Shown here piece by piece: positions 26,226-35,701 of a stretch of DNA of 64,000 bases; position 1 is the stretch's first letter, and each line of letters starts with the position of its first letter. The stretch is from Nostocoides sp. HKS02. GTDB taxonomy: Bacteria > Actinomycetota > Actinomycetes > Actinomycetales > Dermatophilaceae. The position numbers and the translations under genes were made by a program. Location: NCBI RefSeq assembly GCF_009707485.1, contig NZ_CP046121.1, positions 620,001 through 684,000 on the forward strand, given 5' to 3'. The notes beneath the pieces were generated by a model. It was not told the DNA's origin, did not search any database, and saw only the letters and a program-made list of their open reading frames with translations.

Positions 26226-26231
26226 CGCGCC

Positions 26232-27002
26232 ATGCCCCAGCCCGAACCGGCCCTGCGCCTGCGCGCCCTCACCAAGCGCTTCGGGCCGACGACCGCCGTC
26301 GACCAACTCGACCTCGACGTCCCGCGCGGGTCGTTCTACGGGCTGGTGGGTCCCAACGGGGCGGGCAAGACCACGACCCTGTCCATGGCGACCGGGCTGT
26401 TGCGCCCCGACGAAGGCACCGCCCACGTCCTCGGCGTGGACGTGTGGGCCGACCCGGTCGCCGCGAAGGCGAAGATCGGTGTGCTGCCCGACGGACTGCG
26501 CATCTTCGACCGCCTCACCGGTCGCCAGCTCGTGACATATGCAGGCCTGCTGCGAGGCATGCCGCGCGAGCTCGTCGAGCAGCGGGTCGAGGAGCTGCTC
26601 GTCGCCCTGGGCCTCACCGAGGCGCGGGACAAGCTCGTCATCGACTACTCCGCGGGCATGACCAAGAAGGTCACCCTGGCCTGTGCCCTGGTCCACGCAC
26701 CGCGCCTCCTGGTCCTCGACGAGCCGTTCGAGGCCGTGGACCCCGTCTCGGCGCGGACCATCCGCGGCATCCTCGAGGGCTTCGCCGGCAGCGGCGGCAC
26801 GGTCGTCCTCTCGAGCCACGTGATGGACCTCGTGGAGCGGATCTGCACCGACGTCGCGATCATCGTGGCCGGCCGGGTGCGCACGGCCGGCCCGCTCGAG
26901 GTCGTCCGTGAGGGGGGCCGGCTGGAGGACCGGTTCCTCGAGCTCGTCGGGGGCGCCACGGACGTGGAGGGTCTGGCGTGGTTGCGCACCTCCTCCGACT
27001 GA
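26232..27002 (+). CDS. ABC exporter, ATP-binding subunit
   Basis: A 256-residue nucleotide-binding subunit. Walker A is [10 protein letters not shown] (residues 40-49); the signature is a variant, DYSAGMTKKVTLA near 138 (SAGM rather than SGG/SGQ); Walker B is LLVLDEPFEAVDP near 158; the switch histidine is in VLSSHVMDLVERI. The drug-type layout with a short C-terminal tail fits ABC-2 exporters. Its 3' end overlaps the permease gene by 25 bases. The substrate is unknown. Confidence 0.9.
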   Translation: MPQPEPALRLRALTKRFGPTTAVDQLDLDVPRGSFYGLVGPNGAGKTTTLSMATGLLRPDEGTAHVLGVDVWADPVAAKAKIGVLPDGLRIFDRLTGRQLVTYAGLLRGMPRELVEQRVEELLVALGLTEARDKLVIDYSAGMTKKVTLACALVHAPRLLVLDEPFEAVDPVSARTIRGILEGFAGSGGTVVLSSHVMDLVERICTDVAIIVAGRVRTAGPLEVVREGGRLEDRFLELVGGATDVEGLAWLRTSSD

Positions 27003-28546
27003 AGCTCGCCCTGCTGCGCAACGGCTTGCGCCGCGGCCTCGCCGCGGTCATCGGCTTGGTCGTGGGCCTGCTCTACGGCGGCGGCTTCGTCGCCGTCGCT
27101 GTCGTCGCCCTCGTCGCCCTGCGGGTCCAGCCCGATGCGCAGCTCGCCCGGACGGCGGTGGTTCTCGGCGGCGCCGGGTTGATGGTGGGCTGGGCGGTGC
27201 TGCCGGTCGTGCTCTTCGGCATCGACCCCACCCTGGACCCCGTGCGGTTCGCGACCTTCGCCGTCCCCGAGCGCACGCTAGCGTTCGGTCTCGTCCTGAC
27301 CGGCCTCGTGGGACTGCCGGGCCTGGCCACCCTGGTGCTCGTCGGTGGCTCGGTCGTGGCGACCTCACGGGGTGTGCTGCCGGTGGTGGTCGGGGTGCTG
27401 GCGGGCGCGTGCGCGCTGTTCACCTGCGTGGTCCTGAGCCGGATCGTCACGGGGGCGACTGCGGCCGTCCTCGCGACCCGCCGTGGCCGGGACCTGGCGG
27501 GGCTCGGCGGGTTCCTCGTGATGCTCGCGCTCGGGTCGGTCGTCAGCCTCACCAGCGGCAGCGGGATGCAGCTGGGCGCGCTCCACCGAGCGGCCGACCT
27601 CGTCGCGTGGACCCCACTGGGATGGGTGTGGGCCGCTCCCGCCGACGCGGCGCTCGGCCACTGGGGAGTCGCCCTGCTCCGACTGGTGCTGGCCGCGGCC
27701 GCCGCGCTGGCGCTGTTCGAGGTGTGGCACCGCGTCCTCGTCGCCGCGCTGCGCAACCCGCGCACCTCGGCCGCCGAGGGCGGGAGTCGCCGCGGCCTCG
27801 GGCTGTTCGCACGGCTTCCCGGCACCCCGATGGGTGCCATCGCGGCGCGGGCCGGCACCTACTGGATGCGTGACCCACGGTTCAACTTCCCTGCGGTGAT
27901 GACGATCCTGCTCCCGACCGGGCTGCTCGTGCCGGGCCTCGTGTCCGGCTCGCAGCTGGCCCTGCTCGCCATGCCGGTGTCCTCGGCATACCTCATCGGC
28001 TGGGGGCAGCACAACGACGTGGGGTACGACTCGACGGCCTTCTGGATGCACGTCGCCGCCGGGGTCGACGGTGTGAGCGACCGGCTCGGACGGCTGTTCC
28101 CGTCGGGTCTTATCGCGGTCGTCTGCGTGCCGGCGTATGCCGTGCTCGGCCCGCTCGTGGGCGCTCCCTGGCGCCTCCTGCCGGCCACCCTCGGAGCGGG
28201 GGTGGGCGTGGCGCTCAGCGGGTTCGCCGTCGCGTGCGTGACCAGCGCAGTGAAGCAGTATGCCGTTCCGGCGCCGGGGGAGAACCCGTTCAGCAGCCGC
28301 CCGGGCTCGGTCGGCGTCACCCTGGGTGTCCAGTCCATCTGCGGCGCGGCGGTCGTCACGCTGTCCGCGCCGGTGCTGGTCCTCGCCGCACTCGCGGTTC
28401 ACGGTTGGCAGTGGGCCGCCTGGGCCGCGCTGGTCGTCGGACCGGTGGTCGGTGCCGGGGTCCTGACGGTGGGCGCGCGCGCCGGGGGCGCCCTCTTCCG
28501 CAGGCGCCAGGCCGATCTGCTCCAGGACCTCGTGTCGATGCGCTGA
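26978..28546 (+). CDS. ABC exporter, permease subunit (about 12 helices)
   Basis: A 522-residue integral membrane protein made largely of hydrophobic helices with GAxA/G runs (IGLVVGLLYGGGFVAVAVVA, LVLTGLVGLPGLATLVLVGG and more), a basic central loop (RNPRTSAAEGGSRRGLG) and a short basic C-terminal tail. The ATP subunit directly upstream, overlapping by 25 bases, identifies it as the partner permease. GTG 26978 is used. The cargo is not predictable from sequence. Confidence 0.82.
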   Translation: MVAHLLRLKLALLRNGLRRGLAAVIGLVVGLLYGGGFVAVAVVALVALRVQPDAQLARTAVVLGGAGLMVGWAVLPVVLFGIDPTLDPVRFATFAVPERTLAFGLVLTGLVGLPGLATLVLVGGSVVATSRGVLPVVVGVLAGACALFTCVVLSRIVTGATAAVLATRRGRDLAGLGGFLVMLALGSVVSLTSGSGMQLGALHRAADLVAWTPLGWVWAAPADAALGHWGVALLRLVLAAAAALALFEVWHRVLVAALRNPRTSAAEGGSRRGLGLFARLPGTPMGAIAARAGTYWMRDPRFNFPAVMTILLPTGLLVPGLVSGSQLALLAMPVSSAYLIGWGQHNDVGYDSTAFWMHVAAGVDGVSDRLGRLFPSGLIAVVCVPAYAVLGPLVGAPWRLLPATLGAGVGVALSGFAVACVTSAVKQYAVPAPGENPFSSRPGSVGVTLGVQSICGAAVVTLSAPVLVLAALAVHGWQWAAWAALVVGPVVGAGVLTVGARAGGALFRRRQADLLQDLVSMR

Positions 28547-28586
28547 GTCGGCCCCGGGTCGGTGCGGGTCGACCTGCGGTCGCGCC

Positions 28587-29348
28587 TCAGTCGCCCTTGT
28601 GGGCGGCCAGGTGCGCGGCGCCGATGATGCCCGCCTTGTTCTCCAGCTGGGCAGCGACGATGGGGGTGCGGAGCTTCAGCAGCGGGAGGAACTTCTCGGA
28701 GTCCTTGGAGACGCCGCCCCCGACGACGAACAGCTCGGGCCACAGGAGCGCCTCGAGGTGGCTGTAGTAGCGCTGCAGGCGGACCGCCCACTCGGCATAG
28801 CTGAGACCCTCCTTGTCCTTGATCGACGAGGCCGCCCGGGTCTCGGCGTCGTGTCCGTCGATCTCGAGGTGACCGAGCTCGGAGTTGGGGATGAGGGTGC
28901 CGTCGTGGATCAGCGCGGTGCCGATGCCGGTGCCGAGGGTCGTCATGACGACCAGGCCGCGGTGGCCCTTCGCGGCGCCGTAGTGCAGCTCGGCGACGCC
29001 AGCGGCGTCGGCGTCGTTGACCAGGATGATGTCGTGGCCGAGGACCTTCTCCAGCATGGGCTCGGCGTCGAAGTCCAACCAGCCCTTGTCGATGTTGGCC
29101 GCGGAGCGCACCACCCCGTGGGTGACGACGCCCGGGATCGTCACGCCGATGGGGGAGTCGCCGCGCACGTCGTCGAAGTGGTCGACGATCTTGTCGATGA
29201 CCGCGGCGACGGCGGCCGGCGTGGAGGGCACCGGCGTGTCGATCCGCATCCGCTTGGCCGCGAAGGCGCCCTTAGCGAGGTCGACCGGGGCGCCCTTGAC
29301 GCCGCTGCCGCCCACGTCGATGCCCAACGGAAGTCCGTGCTTGGCCAT
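28587..29348 (-). CDS. ppgK: Polyphosphate glucokinase
   Basis: A 253-residue ROK-family sugar kinase using polyphosphate (and ATP) to make glucose 6-phosphate. Seen: the phosphate loop [14 protein letters not shown], the catalytic Asp in [31 protein letters not shown], the ROK-like [10 protein letters not shown] and the polyphosphate-type lysine-rich [12 protein letters not shown]. Length and motifs match actinobacterial PpgK. Start ATG 29348 has AAGGAGG on the minus strand. It is downstream of map in the same direction and separated by 29 bases, so the two may be cotranscribed. Together with fgd it suggests glucose 6-phosphate feeding F420 reduction. Confidence 0.95.
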   Translation of the reverse strand: MAKHGLPLGIDVGGSGVKGAPVDLAKGAFAAKRMRIDTPVPSTPAAVAAVIDKIVDHFDDVRGDSPIGVTIPGVVTHGVVRSAANIDKGWLDFDAEPMLEKVLGHDIILVNDADAAGVAELHYGAAKGHRGLVVMTTLGTGIGTALIHDGTLIPNSELGHLEIDGHDAETRAASSIKDKEGLSYAEWAVRLQRYYSHLEALLWPELFVVGGGVSKDSEKFLPLLKLRTPIVAAQLENKAGIIGAAHLAAHKGD

Positions 29349-29377
29349 GTGCCCGCCTCCTTGCGGTGAACGCCGCC

Positions 29378-30244
29378 TCAGGGCAGCGTCAGGATCTCGT
29401 TACCGGTGTCGGTGATGAGGATCGTGTGCTCGAACTGGGCCGAGCGTTGACGGTCCTTGGTGACGACGGTCCAGCCGTCCTCCCACATGTCCCACTCGTG
29501 GCGGCCGCCGAGGTTGAGCATCGGCTCGATGGTGAAGGTCATGCCCGTCTCGATCACCGTGCGGTATGACGGGGCGGCGTCGTAGTGGGGGATCACCAGA
29601 CCGCTGTGGAACGCCCGGCCGATGCCGTGACCGGTGAAGTCGCGGACCACGCCGTAGCCGAAGCGCCGGGCGTAGCTCTGGATGACGCGGCCGATGACGT
29701 TGACCTCACGACCGGGGACGGCGGCACGGATGCCGCGCACCATCGCCTCGTGGGTGCGCTCGACGAGCAGGCGCGACTCCTCGTCGACGTCGCCGCACAG
29801 GTACGTCGCGTCGGTGTCTCCATGGACTCCGTCGAGGTAGGCGGTGATGTCGATGTTGACGATGTCGCCGTCCTCGAGCGGACGGCTGTCGGGGATGCCG
29901 TGGCAGACGACCTCGTTCACCGACGTGCACAGCGACTTGGGAAAACCCTTGTAGCCCAGGGTCGAGGGGTAGGCGCCGTGGTCGAGCAGGAACTCGTGGC
30001 CCACCCGGTCGATCTCGTCGGTGGTGACCCCCGGCGCGATGACCGCTGCGGCAGCCGCCATCGCCTGGGCGGCGATCCGGCCGGCGACCCGCATCTTCTC
30101 GATGGTCTCGGCGTCCTTGACCTCCGGGCCGAGGTCGCGGTCCGGAGCAGGCTTGTCGACGTACTCCGGCCGCTCGATGGACGCGGGCACGGGGCGTCGC
30201 GGCGACACGACGCCCGGGGCCACACTTGCGTACGTCAACGGCAT
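29378..30244 (-). CDS. map: Methionine aminopeptidase type I
   Basis: A 288-residue enzyme removing N-terminal methionine. The two-metal ligands are all present: both aspartates in [19 protein letters not shown], the histidine in [13 protein letters not shown], and the glutamates in FTIEPMLN and QFEHTILIT. The first about 40 residues form the proline-rich N-terminal extension of actinobacterial MapB-type enzymes ([20 protein letters not shown]), which binds the ribosome in related proteins. ATG 30244 fits a leaderless -10. Confidence 0.95.
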   Translation of the reverse strand: MPLTYASVAPGVVSPRRPVPASIERPEYVDKPAPDRDLGPEVKDAETIEKMRVAGRIAAQAMAAAAAVIAPGVTTDEIDRVGHEFLLDHGAYPSTLGYKGFPKSLCTSVNEVVCHGIPDSRPLEDGDIVNIDITAYLDGVHGDTDATYLCGDVDEESRLLVERTHEAMVRGIRAAVPGREVNVIGRVIQSYARRFGYGVVRDFTGHGIGRAFHSGLVIPHYDAAPSYRTVIETGMTFTIEPMLNLGGRHEWDMWEDGWTVVTKDRQRSAQFEHTILITDTGNEILTLP

Positions 30245-30251
30245 ACGGTGG

Positions 30252-30257
30252 AGTCTA
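30252..30257 (-). promoter_or_regulatory. -10 box of map (leaderless)
   Basis: TAGACT on the minus strand ends 7 bases before ATG 30244. Confidence 0.5.
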
Positions 30258-30302
30258 GGGACGTCCGACGATCCGTCGACCTGGAGGGCCTGGAGGGCAC
30301 TG

Positions 30303-30491
30303 ATGGCTTACTGGTACAACCTCACCACCGGAACCGTGGAGAGCGACGAGAACAAGAGCCAGAGCGACGACCTCATGGGTCCGTACGGCTCCGAGGCCGA
30401 GGCTGCGAAGGCGCTCGACACCGCTCGGCAGCGCACCGAGGCGTGGGACGAGGAGGACAAGGCCTGGGAGGAGGGCTCCTCCAACGACTGA
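30303..30491 (+). CDS. Small SPOR-type acidic protein
   Basis: A 62-residue acidic protein: [17 protein letters not shown], then [20 protein letters not shown] and a [11 protein letters not shown] tail. It matches short actinobacterial proteins often labelled SPOR-domain or 'methionine aminopeptidase' by neighbour transfer. GGAGGG precedes ATG 30303. It is divergent from map and convergent with the methyltransferase (3 bases between stops). No function is established. Confidence 0.75.
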   Translation: MAYWYNLTTGTVESDENKSQSDDLMGPYGSEAEAAKALDTARQRTEAWDEEDKAWEEGSSND

Positions 30492-30494
30492 CCC

Positions 30495-31130
30495 TCAGGC
30501 GGTGCGTCGGTGCACCGACACGGCATACCCGCCACCGGGGTGCCACGACGCGCGGTCCCACGTGGCGTAGCGCCGCAGGAACGACAGCCCCGCGACGTCG
30601 CAGGCGCGGTCGTAGTCCGCGAGCGGCGTCACCGGGCACCCCGGGGGCAGGTGGTCTTCGTCGAGCCCGAAGCCGGCGACGAGCAGCCCGCCGGGCTGGA
30701 GGTGGGCGGCCAGCCGCTGCACCGCCGCCAGCAAGGTGCCGGGCGCGAGCAGCGGGATGACGTTGCCTGCCAGGATGGCCAGCCCGAAGGCCTGCGTGCG
30801 CAGCTCGAGACGGCTGAGGTCCTGCCGGACCCACCGGGTGGCCGGGTCACGGCGCTCGGCCACCGCCATCATGTCCGCGTCGGCGTCGACCCCCACGCAG
30901 TCGTACCCCAGGCTGGTGAGCTGGGTCGCGACGCGGCCTGTGCCACAGCCGGCGTCGAGCACCCGGGCCGGTGCGGGCAGGAGCGCCTCGACGAACGCCG
31001 CTTCGCCGTGGATGTCGACCCCGCTGGCCGCGAGGTCGTCGAACCGCTGCTGGTATGCCGTGGCCCCGCCGAGGCCGCCGGACACCTCCGACCAGCGCGT
31101 GCGAGGTTCCGGGGACACTGTCTCGCTCAT
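30495..31130 (-). CDS. Class I SAM-dependent methyltransferase
   Basis: A 211-residue Rossmann-type methyltransferase. The SAM loop is VLDAGCGTGRVATQL (motif I) with the acidic residue in CVGVDADADMMAVAE; motif II-III regions are FGLAILAGNVIPLL and LQPGGLLVAGFGLD. The substrate is unknown. ATG 31130 is preceded by a leaderless -10 (TACGCT). It lies between the SPOR-type protein (convergent) and fgd (same strand, 40 bases upstream, own promoter). Confidence 0.87.
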   Translation of the reverse strand: MSETVSPEPRTRWSEVSGGLGGATAYQQRFDDLAASGVDIHGEAAFVEALLPAPARVLDAGCGTGRVATQLTSLGYDCVGVDADADMMAVAERRDPATRWVRQDLSRLELRTQAFGLAILAGNVIPLLAPGTLLAAVQRLAAHLQPGGLLVAGFGLDEDHLPPGCPVTPLADYDRACDVAGLSFLRRYATWDRASWHPGGGYAVSVHRRTA

Positions 31131-31136
31131 GCCCCC

Positions 31137-31142
31137 AGCGTA
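31137..31142 (-). promoter_or_regulatory. -10 box of the methyltransferase gene (leaderless)
   Basis: TACGCT on the minus strand ends 6 bases before ATG 31130. Confidence 0.45.
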
Positions 31143-31170
31143 GGTTCGCCCCCGCGCGATGGGAACGGCC

Positions 31171-32184
31171 TCACCCCAGCTCGCGCAGGCCCGGCAGCAC
31201 CCGCTCGGCGAAGGTCGTGAGGAACCGCGACTGGTCGGGTCCTGGCCCGTGGAAGACGAGGTGGGTGAAGCCCCAGTCGACGTACTGCTTCACGGCGGCG
31301 ACGACCTCCTCGGGGTCGTCCGAGACGATCCAGCGCTGTGCGACCTGCTCGTCGGGGAGGGCGTCGCCGAGCCGCTCCATCTCGAGCGGGTCGCTGGTGC
31401 CGTGCTTCTGCTCGGCCGTGAGGGACAGCGGCGCCCAGAAGCGGCAGTTGGCGACGGCCTGGTCGCGGTCGGGGTCCCACGACAGCTTGATCTCGATCAT
31501 CCGGTCGAGGACGTCGCGGTCCCGACCGGCCTTCGCCAGGCCCTCGTCCACCGCGGGCAGGAGCTTGTCGCGGTAGAGCTCCTCGCCCTTGCCGGAGGTG
31601 CAGATGAACCCGTCCCCGGCCCGCCCGGCATACCTCGCCACGAGCGGGCCCCCAGCGGCGACGTAGACCGGCACGGGCTGCTCGGGCTTGTCGTAGACCG
31701 TCGCGTCGACGGTCCGGTAGTACTCGCCCTCGAACGTCACCCGCTCGTCGGTCCACAACGCCCGCATCAGGCTGACCGCCTCGCGCAGCCGGGCGAAACG
31801 CTCCTTGAACTCCGGCCACTCGTCGCCCCCGACTGAGCCGACCACGACCTCGTTGAGCGCCTCACCGGTGCCCACTCCGAGCATGACGCGGCCGGGGTAG
31901 AGGGACCCGAGCGTGCCGAAGGCCTGGGCCATGACCGCAGGGTTGTAGCGGAAGGTGGGGGTCATCACGGAGGTACCGAGCTGGACGCGCTCGGTGCGCT
32001 CACCCAACGCGGCCAGCCAGGCCAGCGAGAACGGCGCATGACCGCCGTGGTGGCGCCACGGCTGGAAGTGGTCGGAGATCATCACGCTGTCGAGCCCGAC
32101 CTGCTCCGCCTGCACGGCGTAGTCGAGCAGCTCGCGGGGCCCGAACTGCTCGGCTGATGCCTTGTATCCGATCCTCAGGGTCAT
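31171..32184 (-). CDS. fgd: F420-dependent glucose-6-phosphate dehydrogenase
   Basis: A 337-residue luciferase-like (LLM) enzyme oxidising glucose 6-phosphate and reducing cofactor F420. The similarity to mycobacterial Fgd1 is high along the whole length: [40 protein letters not shown] (catalytic His and Trp), [31 protein letters not shown] and [18 protein letters not shown]. It shows that the organism makes F420. ATG 32184 agrees with a leaderless -10 that sits in the loop of a perfect inverted repeat spanning the start codon, a possible control point. Confidence 0.94.
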   Translation of the reverse strand: MTLRIGYKASAEQFGPRELLDYAVQAEQVGLDSVMISDHFQPWRHHGGHAPFSLAWLAALGERTERVQLGTSVMTPTFRYNPAVMAQAFGTLGSLYPGRVMLGVGTGEALNEVVVGSVGGDEWPEFKERFARLREAVSLMRALWTDERVTFEGEYYRTVDATVYDKPEQPVPVYVAAGGPLVARYAGRAGDGFICTSGKGEELYRDKLLPAVDEGLAKAGRDRDVLDRMIEIKLSWDPDRDQAVANCRFWAPLSLTAEQKHGTSDPLEMERLGDALPDEQVAQRWIVSDDPEEVVAAVKQYVDWGFTHLVFHGPGPDQSRFLTTFAERVLPGLRELG

Positions 32185-32212
32185 GCCCCCACCCTAGGGC
32201 GGGGGGCATGAC
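32180..32212. repeat. Perfect inverted repeat over the fgd promoter and start codon
   Basis: GTCATGCCCC (32180-32189) pairs with GGGGCATGAC (32203-32212) and the stem extends by one base pair. The fgd start codon (32184-32182) is in one arm, and the minus-strand -10 TAGGGT (32196-32191, 6 bases from ATG) is in the loop. If transcription starts at the ATG it acts as DNA, for example as an operator. Confidence 0.8.
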
Positions 32213-32278
32213 CTCAGAAGACGATGCCGACGGCCAGGAGGGTGGTGCGGCGGTGCCGGGTCACGTGGATCTCCTCGG

Positions 32279-33160
32279 TTACTCGAGGAATGAGTTCTCC
32301 GGCGCGGGGAAGGTGCCTGAGGCGACGTCGGCGGCGTACGCGGACGCGGCGGCGCTCAGGGCCCCGCGCAGGTCTGCGTACTTCCGGACGAACCGCGGGG
32401 CCTTGCCGCCCCGCAGCCCCGCCATGTCCTGCCAGACCAGGACCTGGGCATCGCAGTGCGGGCCGGCGCCGATGCCGATGGTCGGGATCCGCAGGACCTC
32501 GGTCACCCGGGCGGCGAGCGGGGCGGGGACCATCTCCATCACGACGGCGAAGCAGCCGGCCTTCTCCAGGGCGACCGCGTCCTCGACGAGCCGGTCGGCG
32601 CTGTCCCCGCGGCCTTGGACGCGGTAGCCGCCGAGCACGTGCTCGCTCTGCGGGGTGAAGCCGATGTGGCCCATGACCGGGATGCCGGCGCGCACGAGAA
32701 GCTCCACCTCGGGGACCATCGGCTTGCCGCCCTCGAGCTTCACCGCGTGGGCCATGCCCTCCTTCATGAACCGGGTCGCCGTGGCCAGGGCCTGCTGCGG
32801 GCTGGCCTGGTAGGACCCGAACGGGAGGTCCGCCACCACCATGGCGTGCTTGGCGGCCGAGGTGACCGCGCGCACGAGTGGCACGAGGTGGTCCACCGTG
32901 ACGGGGACGGTGGTCTCGAACCCGTAGACGTTGTTGCCGGCGGAGTCGCCCACGAGCAGTACGGGGATGCCTGCTTCGTCGAAGATCTCGGCGGCATACA
33001 TGTCGTAGGCGGTGAGCATGGCCCACCTCTCGCCCTTCTCCTTCATCGCCTGCAGGTGGGGCACGCGCACCCGGCGCTGCGGTGCGGCCTGCGCGCCGGT
33101 GCCGTAGGGGGCGCTGACCTCGGGGCCGGCGCTGGGAGCTGGGGTGGGCTGGTCGCTCAT
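32279..33160 (-). CDS. panB: 3-methyl-2-oxobutanoate hydroxymethyltransferase
   Basis: A 293-residue TIM-barrel enzyme that makes ketopantoate, the first step to pantothenate and CoA. Seen: [20 protein letters not shown], the metal site [49 protein letters not shown] and [22 protein letters not shown] 33160 (MSDQP) is preferred over ATG 33169 because the -10 TAGGAT lies exactly 7 bases upstream. The next 94 bases toward fgd hold no gene that I can support. Confidence 0.95.
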   Translation of the reverse strand: MSDQPTPAPSAGPEVSAPYGTGAQAAPQRRVRVPHLQAMKEKGERWAMLTAYDMYAAEIFDEAGIPVLLVGDSAGNNVYGFETTVPVTVDHLVPLVRAVTSAAKHAMVVADLPFGSYQASPQQALATATRFMKEGMAHAVKLEGGKPMVPEVELLVRAGIPVMGHIGFTPQSEHVLGGYRVQGRGDSADRLVEDAVALEKAGCFAVVMEMVPAPLAARVTEVLRIPTIGIGAGPHCDAQVLVWQDMAGLRGGKAPRFVRKYADLRGALSAAASAYAADVASGTFPAPENSFLE

Positions 33161-33167
33161 GTCCGGC

Positions 33168-33173
33168 ATCCTA
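33168..33173 (-). promoter_or_regulatory. -10 box of panB (leaderless)
   Basis: TAGGAT on the minus strand ends 7 bases before ATG 33160. Confidence 0.5.
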
Positions 33174-33272
33174 GGAGGCTCGGCGTCGGCGTCGGGCGAT
33201 GGGAGAACTTCTCGTCTTCGCCGGCCCTCGGTATGCCGCTGGGCATCGTCCAGCGCGACAAGGGAACCCGTT

Positions 33273-33294
33273 GTTCGCCCGGGGTTCAGGTTCC
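33273..33294 (+). promoter_or_regulatory. PHO-box-like repeat upstream of the ABC-phosphatase operon
   Basis: GTTCGCCCGGG (33273-33283) and GTTCAGGTTCC (33284-33294) are consecutive 11-base units. A -10-like TAACGT is at 33322-33327, putting the repeat directly upstream of the -35 region, the usual PhoP position. Confidence 0.45.
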
Positions 33295-33360
33295 ATCCGC
33301 CTGGTGACCTTCCGTCCTGCCTAACGTCGGCGTGGTTCAGCCGATTCGAGAGGACGCCCC

Positions 33361-34326
33361 ATGGAGAGCTCGCCCGCCGTCCGGTCGCGAGGAGTCGCGA
33401 AGTACTTCGGCGACGTGGTCGCGCTCGACGGGGTTGACCTCGACATCCCGAGCGGCCAGGTCCACGGTCTGGTGGGACCCAACGGCGCCGGGAAGACCAC
33501 CTTGCTCGGTCTCCTGCTCGGCCTGTCCGTCGCAGACCGGGGCACCCTCGAGATCCTGGGCGCGCCGGTGAGCCGCGTGCACGGCATACCGGACGGTGTC
33601 GCCGGGTTCGTCGACGGACCCGGGCTGTACCCGTCCCTCACCGCCCGGCAGAACCTCACGGCCCTCGCCGCGCTCCGCGGCCATCGGGCCGACCGCTCCG
33701 GCGAGGTCGACCACGTCCTCGACCAGGTCGGCCTGGTCGAGGTCGCCGACGAGCGGCTCCGGGGCTACTCGCTGGGCATGCGCCAGCGGCTCGGTCTGGC
33801 GGCCGCCCTGCTCACGACCCCGCGGCTGCTCGTCCTCGACGAGCCGTCCAACGGGCTGGACCCGGCGGGTAAGCGCCAGGTGTTCGCGGTGCTGCGCGAC
33901 CTGGCTGCCCGGGGCGCCACCGTCGTCATCTCCAGCCACCACATGGACGACCTGGCCGCGCTCTGCTCCGAGGTCACGCTCCTGGCCGCCGGCCGGGTGG
34001 TCTTCACCGGGCCGGTGGCCAAGCTCGCATCGGAAAGTGGTCGGCTCGACTACCGGGTCGTCACCTCTGATGCCGCGACGGCCCGACGCGTCGCCGCCCA
34101 GACTCCCGGCATCCAGGTGGTGCCGGGCGACACCACGCCCGGCCCCGAGGCCGACGCCGTCATCGCCCGCGGCGCGGTGGACGCCATCGACGAGCTGGTC
34201 ATCAGGCTCGTCGGTGCAGGCGTCGCCGTGCGCGAGCTGAGACCCGTCGTACCGCCGCTCGAGGCGGCGTTCCTCGCCCTGACGGGCGCAGGCGATCCCA
34301 CGACGTCGCAGGGGGAGGTCCGATGA
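33361..34326 (+). CDS. ABC transporter ATP-binding subunit (CcmA/DrrA type)
   Basis: A 321-residue ATPase. Walker [10 protein letters not shown] (residues 39-47), signature [12 protein letters not shown] near 133, Walker [14 protein letters not shown] near 154, switch [14 protein letters not shown]. The C-terminal about 100 residues form the added domain seen in drug or bacteriocin-type ABC-2 exporters. GAGAGGA lies 6-8 bases before ATG 33361. The last four bases (ATGA) begin the permease, so the two are translationally coupled. Confidence 0.92.
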   Translation: MESSPAVRSRGVAKYFGDVVALDGVDLDIPSGQVHGLVGPNGAGKTTLLGLLLGLSVADRGTLEILGAPVSRVHGIPDGVAGFVDGPGLYPSLTARQNLTALAALRGHRADRSGEVDHVLDQVGLVEVADERLRGYSLGMRQRLGLAAALLTTPRLLVLDEPSNGLDPAGKRQVFAVLRDLAARGATVVISSHHMDDLAALCSEVTLLAAGRVVFTGPVAKLASESGRLDYRVVTSDAATARRVAAQTPGIQVVPGDTTPGPEADAVIARGAVDAIDELVIRLVGAGVAVRELRPVVPPLEAAFLALTGAGDPTTSQGEVR

Positions 34327-35699
34327 GCTCTGCACTCCTCGAGGCGCCGGCCGACGTCCCGACCGCCGCCGCAGGCGTCGGCCCTGCCGACCTGCTGCCC
34401 AGCGTCCGGTTCGAGCTGGTCAAGCTGCTCACCCAGTGGCGGATCCGGATCGTCCTGCTGGCCTGCTGGATCGGGCCGGCCGCGTTCATCGCCCTGGCCA
34501 GCCAACAGAGCTCCATGCCGAGCGACACGGTGTTCGGCCGCTGGATGTTCGAGACCGGCTGGGCCGGCTCGTTGGTGGTGCTCGGCTTCTCGTGCAGCTG
34601 GGTGCTCCCGCTCATCACCGCGCTGGTCGCGGGTGACGTGTTCGCCGCCGAGGACCGCCTCGGCACGTGGCGCCACCTCGTCATGGCGGTCCGCTCGCCG
34701 CGCCGGATCTTCGTTGCGAAGGCGCTCGCGAGCGGCGCGGTGATCCTCGTCATGGAGTCGGGTCTGGCGATCTCGAGCATGGGCGGGGGAGTGGCGACGG
34801 TCGGCAACCACGCGCTCGTCGGGCTCGACGGACGAATCCTCGATCCGGGGCACAGCGCGCGGCTGGTGCTGCTGGCCTGGGCCTGTGTGGCCGCCGGGTC
34901 GCTCGCCTACGCGGCCGTCGGGCTGCTCGGCTCGGTCGCGCTGGGGCGCTCGCCGATAGGGCTGCTCATGCCCGCGCTGCTCGCCTTCCTGCTGCAGTCG
35001 GCCCAGCTGCTGCCCATGCCGGCTGCGGTGCGTCTCGCCCTGCCGAGCCAGACGTTCCTCGCCTGGCGCGGCCTGTTCACCACCCCGGCGCAGACCGGAC
35101 CACTGGTGATTGGCCTGTCGGTGAGCCTCGCGTGGGTCGTCGTCGCCACGACGCTCGCCTACGTCCTGTTCATGCGCCGTGACTTCGCCGGCCTCTCCCA
35201 CGACGGCTCCGGTCTGCGCTCGGTGCTCGTCGCTGCCGTCGCCCTGGCTGTCCTGGCGAGCCTGAGCGTCGGAGGCGTCGAGGCATTGACGCCCGCGACC
35301 GCCTCCGGCATCGACAAGCCCGCGGTGGAGCAGTCCCTGTCGACGTCGTTCGCCCACCTGTACCGACTGCAGTCCCGTGAGCTCCGGCGACCCGACGTGA
35401 CCGAGGCCCAGCTGCGCACCAGCGCCTCGTGCTACCGGGCCGGATCCCACGGGAACGACGAGGGGCCGGGCAACGACTGGCGATGTGCCGTGTCGTGGCA
35501 CATCCCGGGCGCCACCGCCGTGGGAACGGCCCTCTACCAGCTCGATGTCGCCACCGAAGGTCGCTACGTCGCCGACGGCGACGGGCCGCGTGAGGTGAAC
35601 GGCTACTTCCAGGTGCACACCCCGACCGGGGACGCACCGAACCCCCTGTGGCAGATCGACGGTCTCGTCGACCTGTCGCGCAACCCCTCGAAAGGATGA
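34323..35699 (+). CDS. ABC-2 permease with extracytoplasmic C-terminal domain
   Basis: A 458-residue membrane protein. About six helices (residues 45-300; for example VVLGFSCSWVLPLITALVAG and VLVAAVALAVLASLSVGG) match ABC-2 permeases. Unusually, the last helix is followed by about 145 residues outside: SFAHLYRLQSRELRRPDVTE, two cysteines (SASCYRAGSH and NDWRCAVSW) that could form a disulfide, and a YFQVHTPTGDAPNPLWQIDG ending. ATGA overlap upstream, and its own TGA overlaps ATG 35696 of the phosphatase, so the three genes form one coupled operon. Confidence 0.85.
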   Translation: MSSALLEAPADVPTAAAGVGPADLLPSVRFELVKLLTQWRIRIVLLACWIGPAAFIALASQQSSMPSDTVFGRWMFETGWAGSLVVLGFSCSWVLPLITALVAGDVFAAEDRLGTWRHLVMAVRSPRRIFVAKALASGAVILVMESGLAISSMGGGVATVGNHALVGLDGRILDPGHSARLVLLAWACVAAGSLAYAAVGLLGSVALGRSPIGLLMPALLAFLLQSAQLLPMPAAVRLALPSQTFLAWRGLFTTPAQTGPLVIGLSVSLAWVVVATTLAYVLFMRRDFAGLSHDGSGLRSVLVAAVALAVLASLSVGGVEALTPATASGIDKPAVEQSLSTSFAHLYRLQSRELRRPDVTEAQLRTSASCYRAGSHGNDEGPGNDWRCAVSWHIPGATAVGTALYQLDVATEGRYVADGDGPREVNGYFQVHTPTGDAPNPLWQIDGLVDLSRNPSKG

Positions 35700-35701
35700 A
35701 C

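Noticed and set aside
32208..32280. A mirror-image leaderless gene on the plus strand of the fgd palindrome
   Set aside because: The frame from ATG 32208 is antisense to panB and not protein-like, and the -10 would lack the final T.
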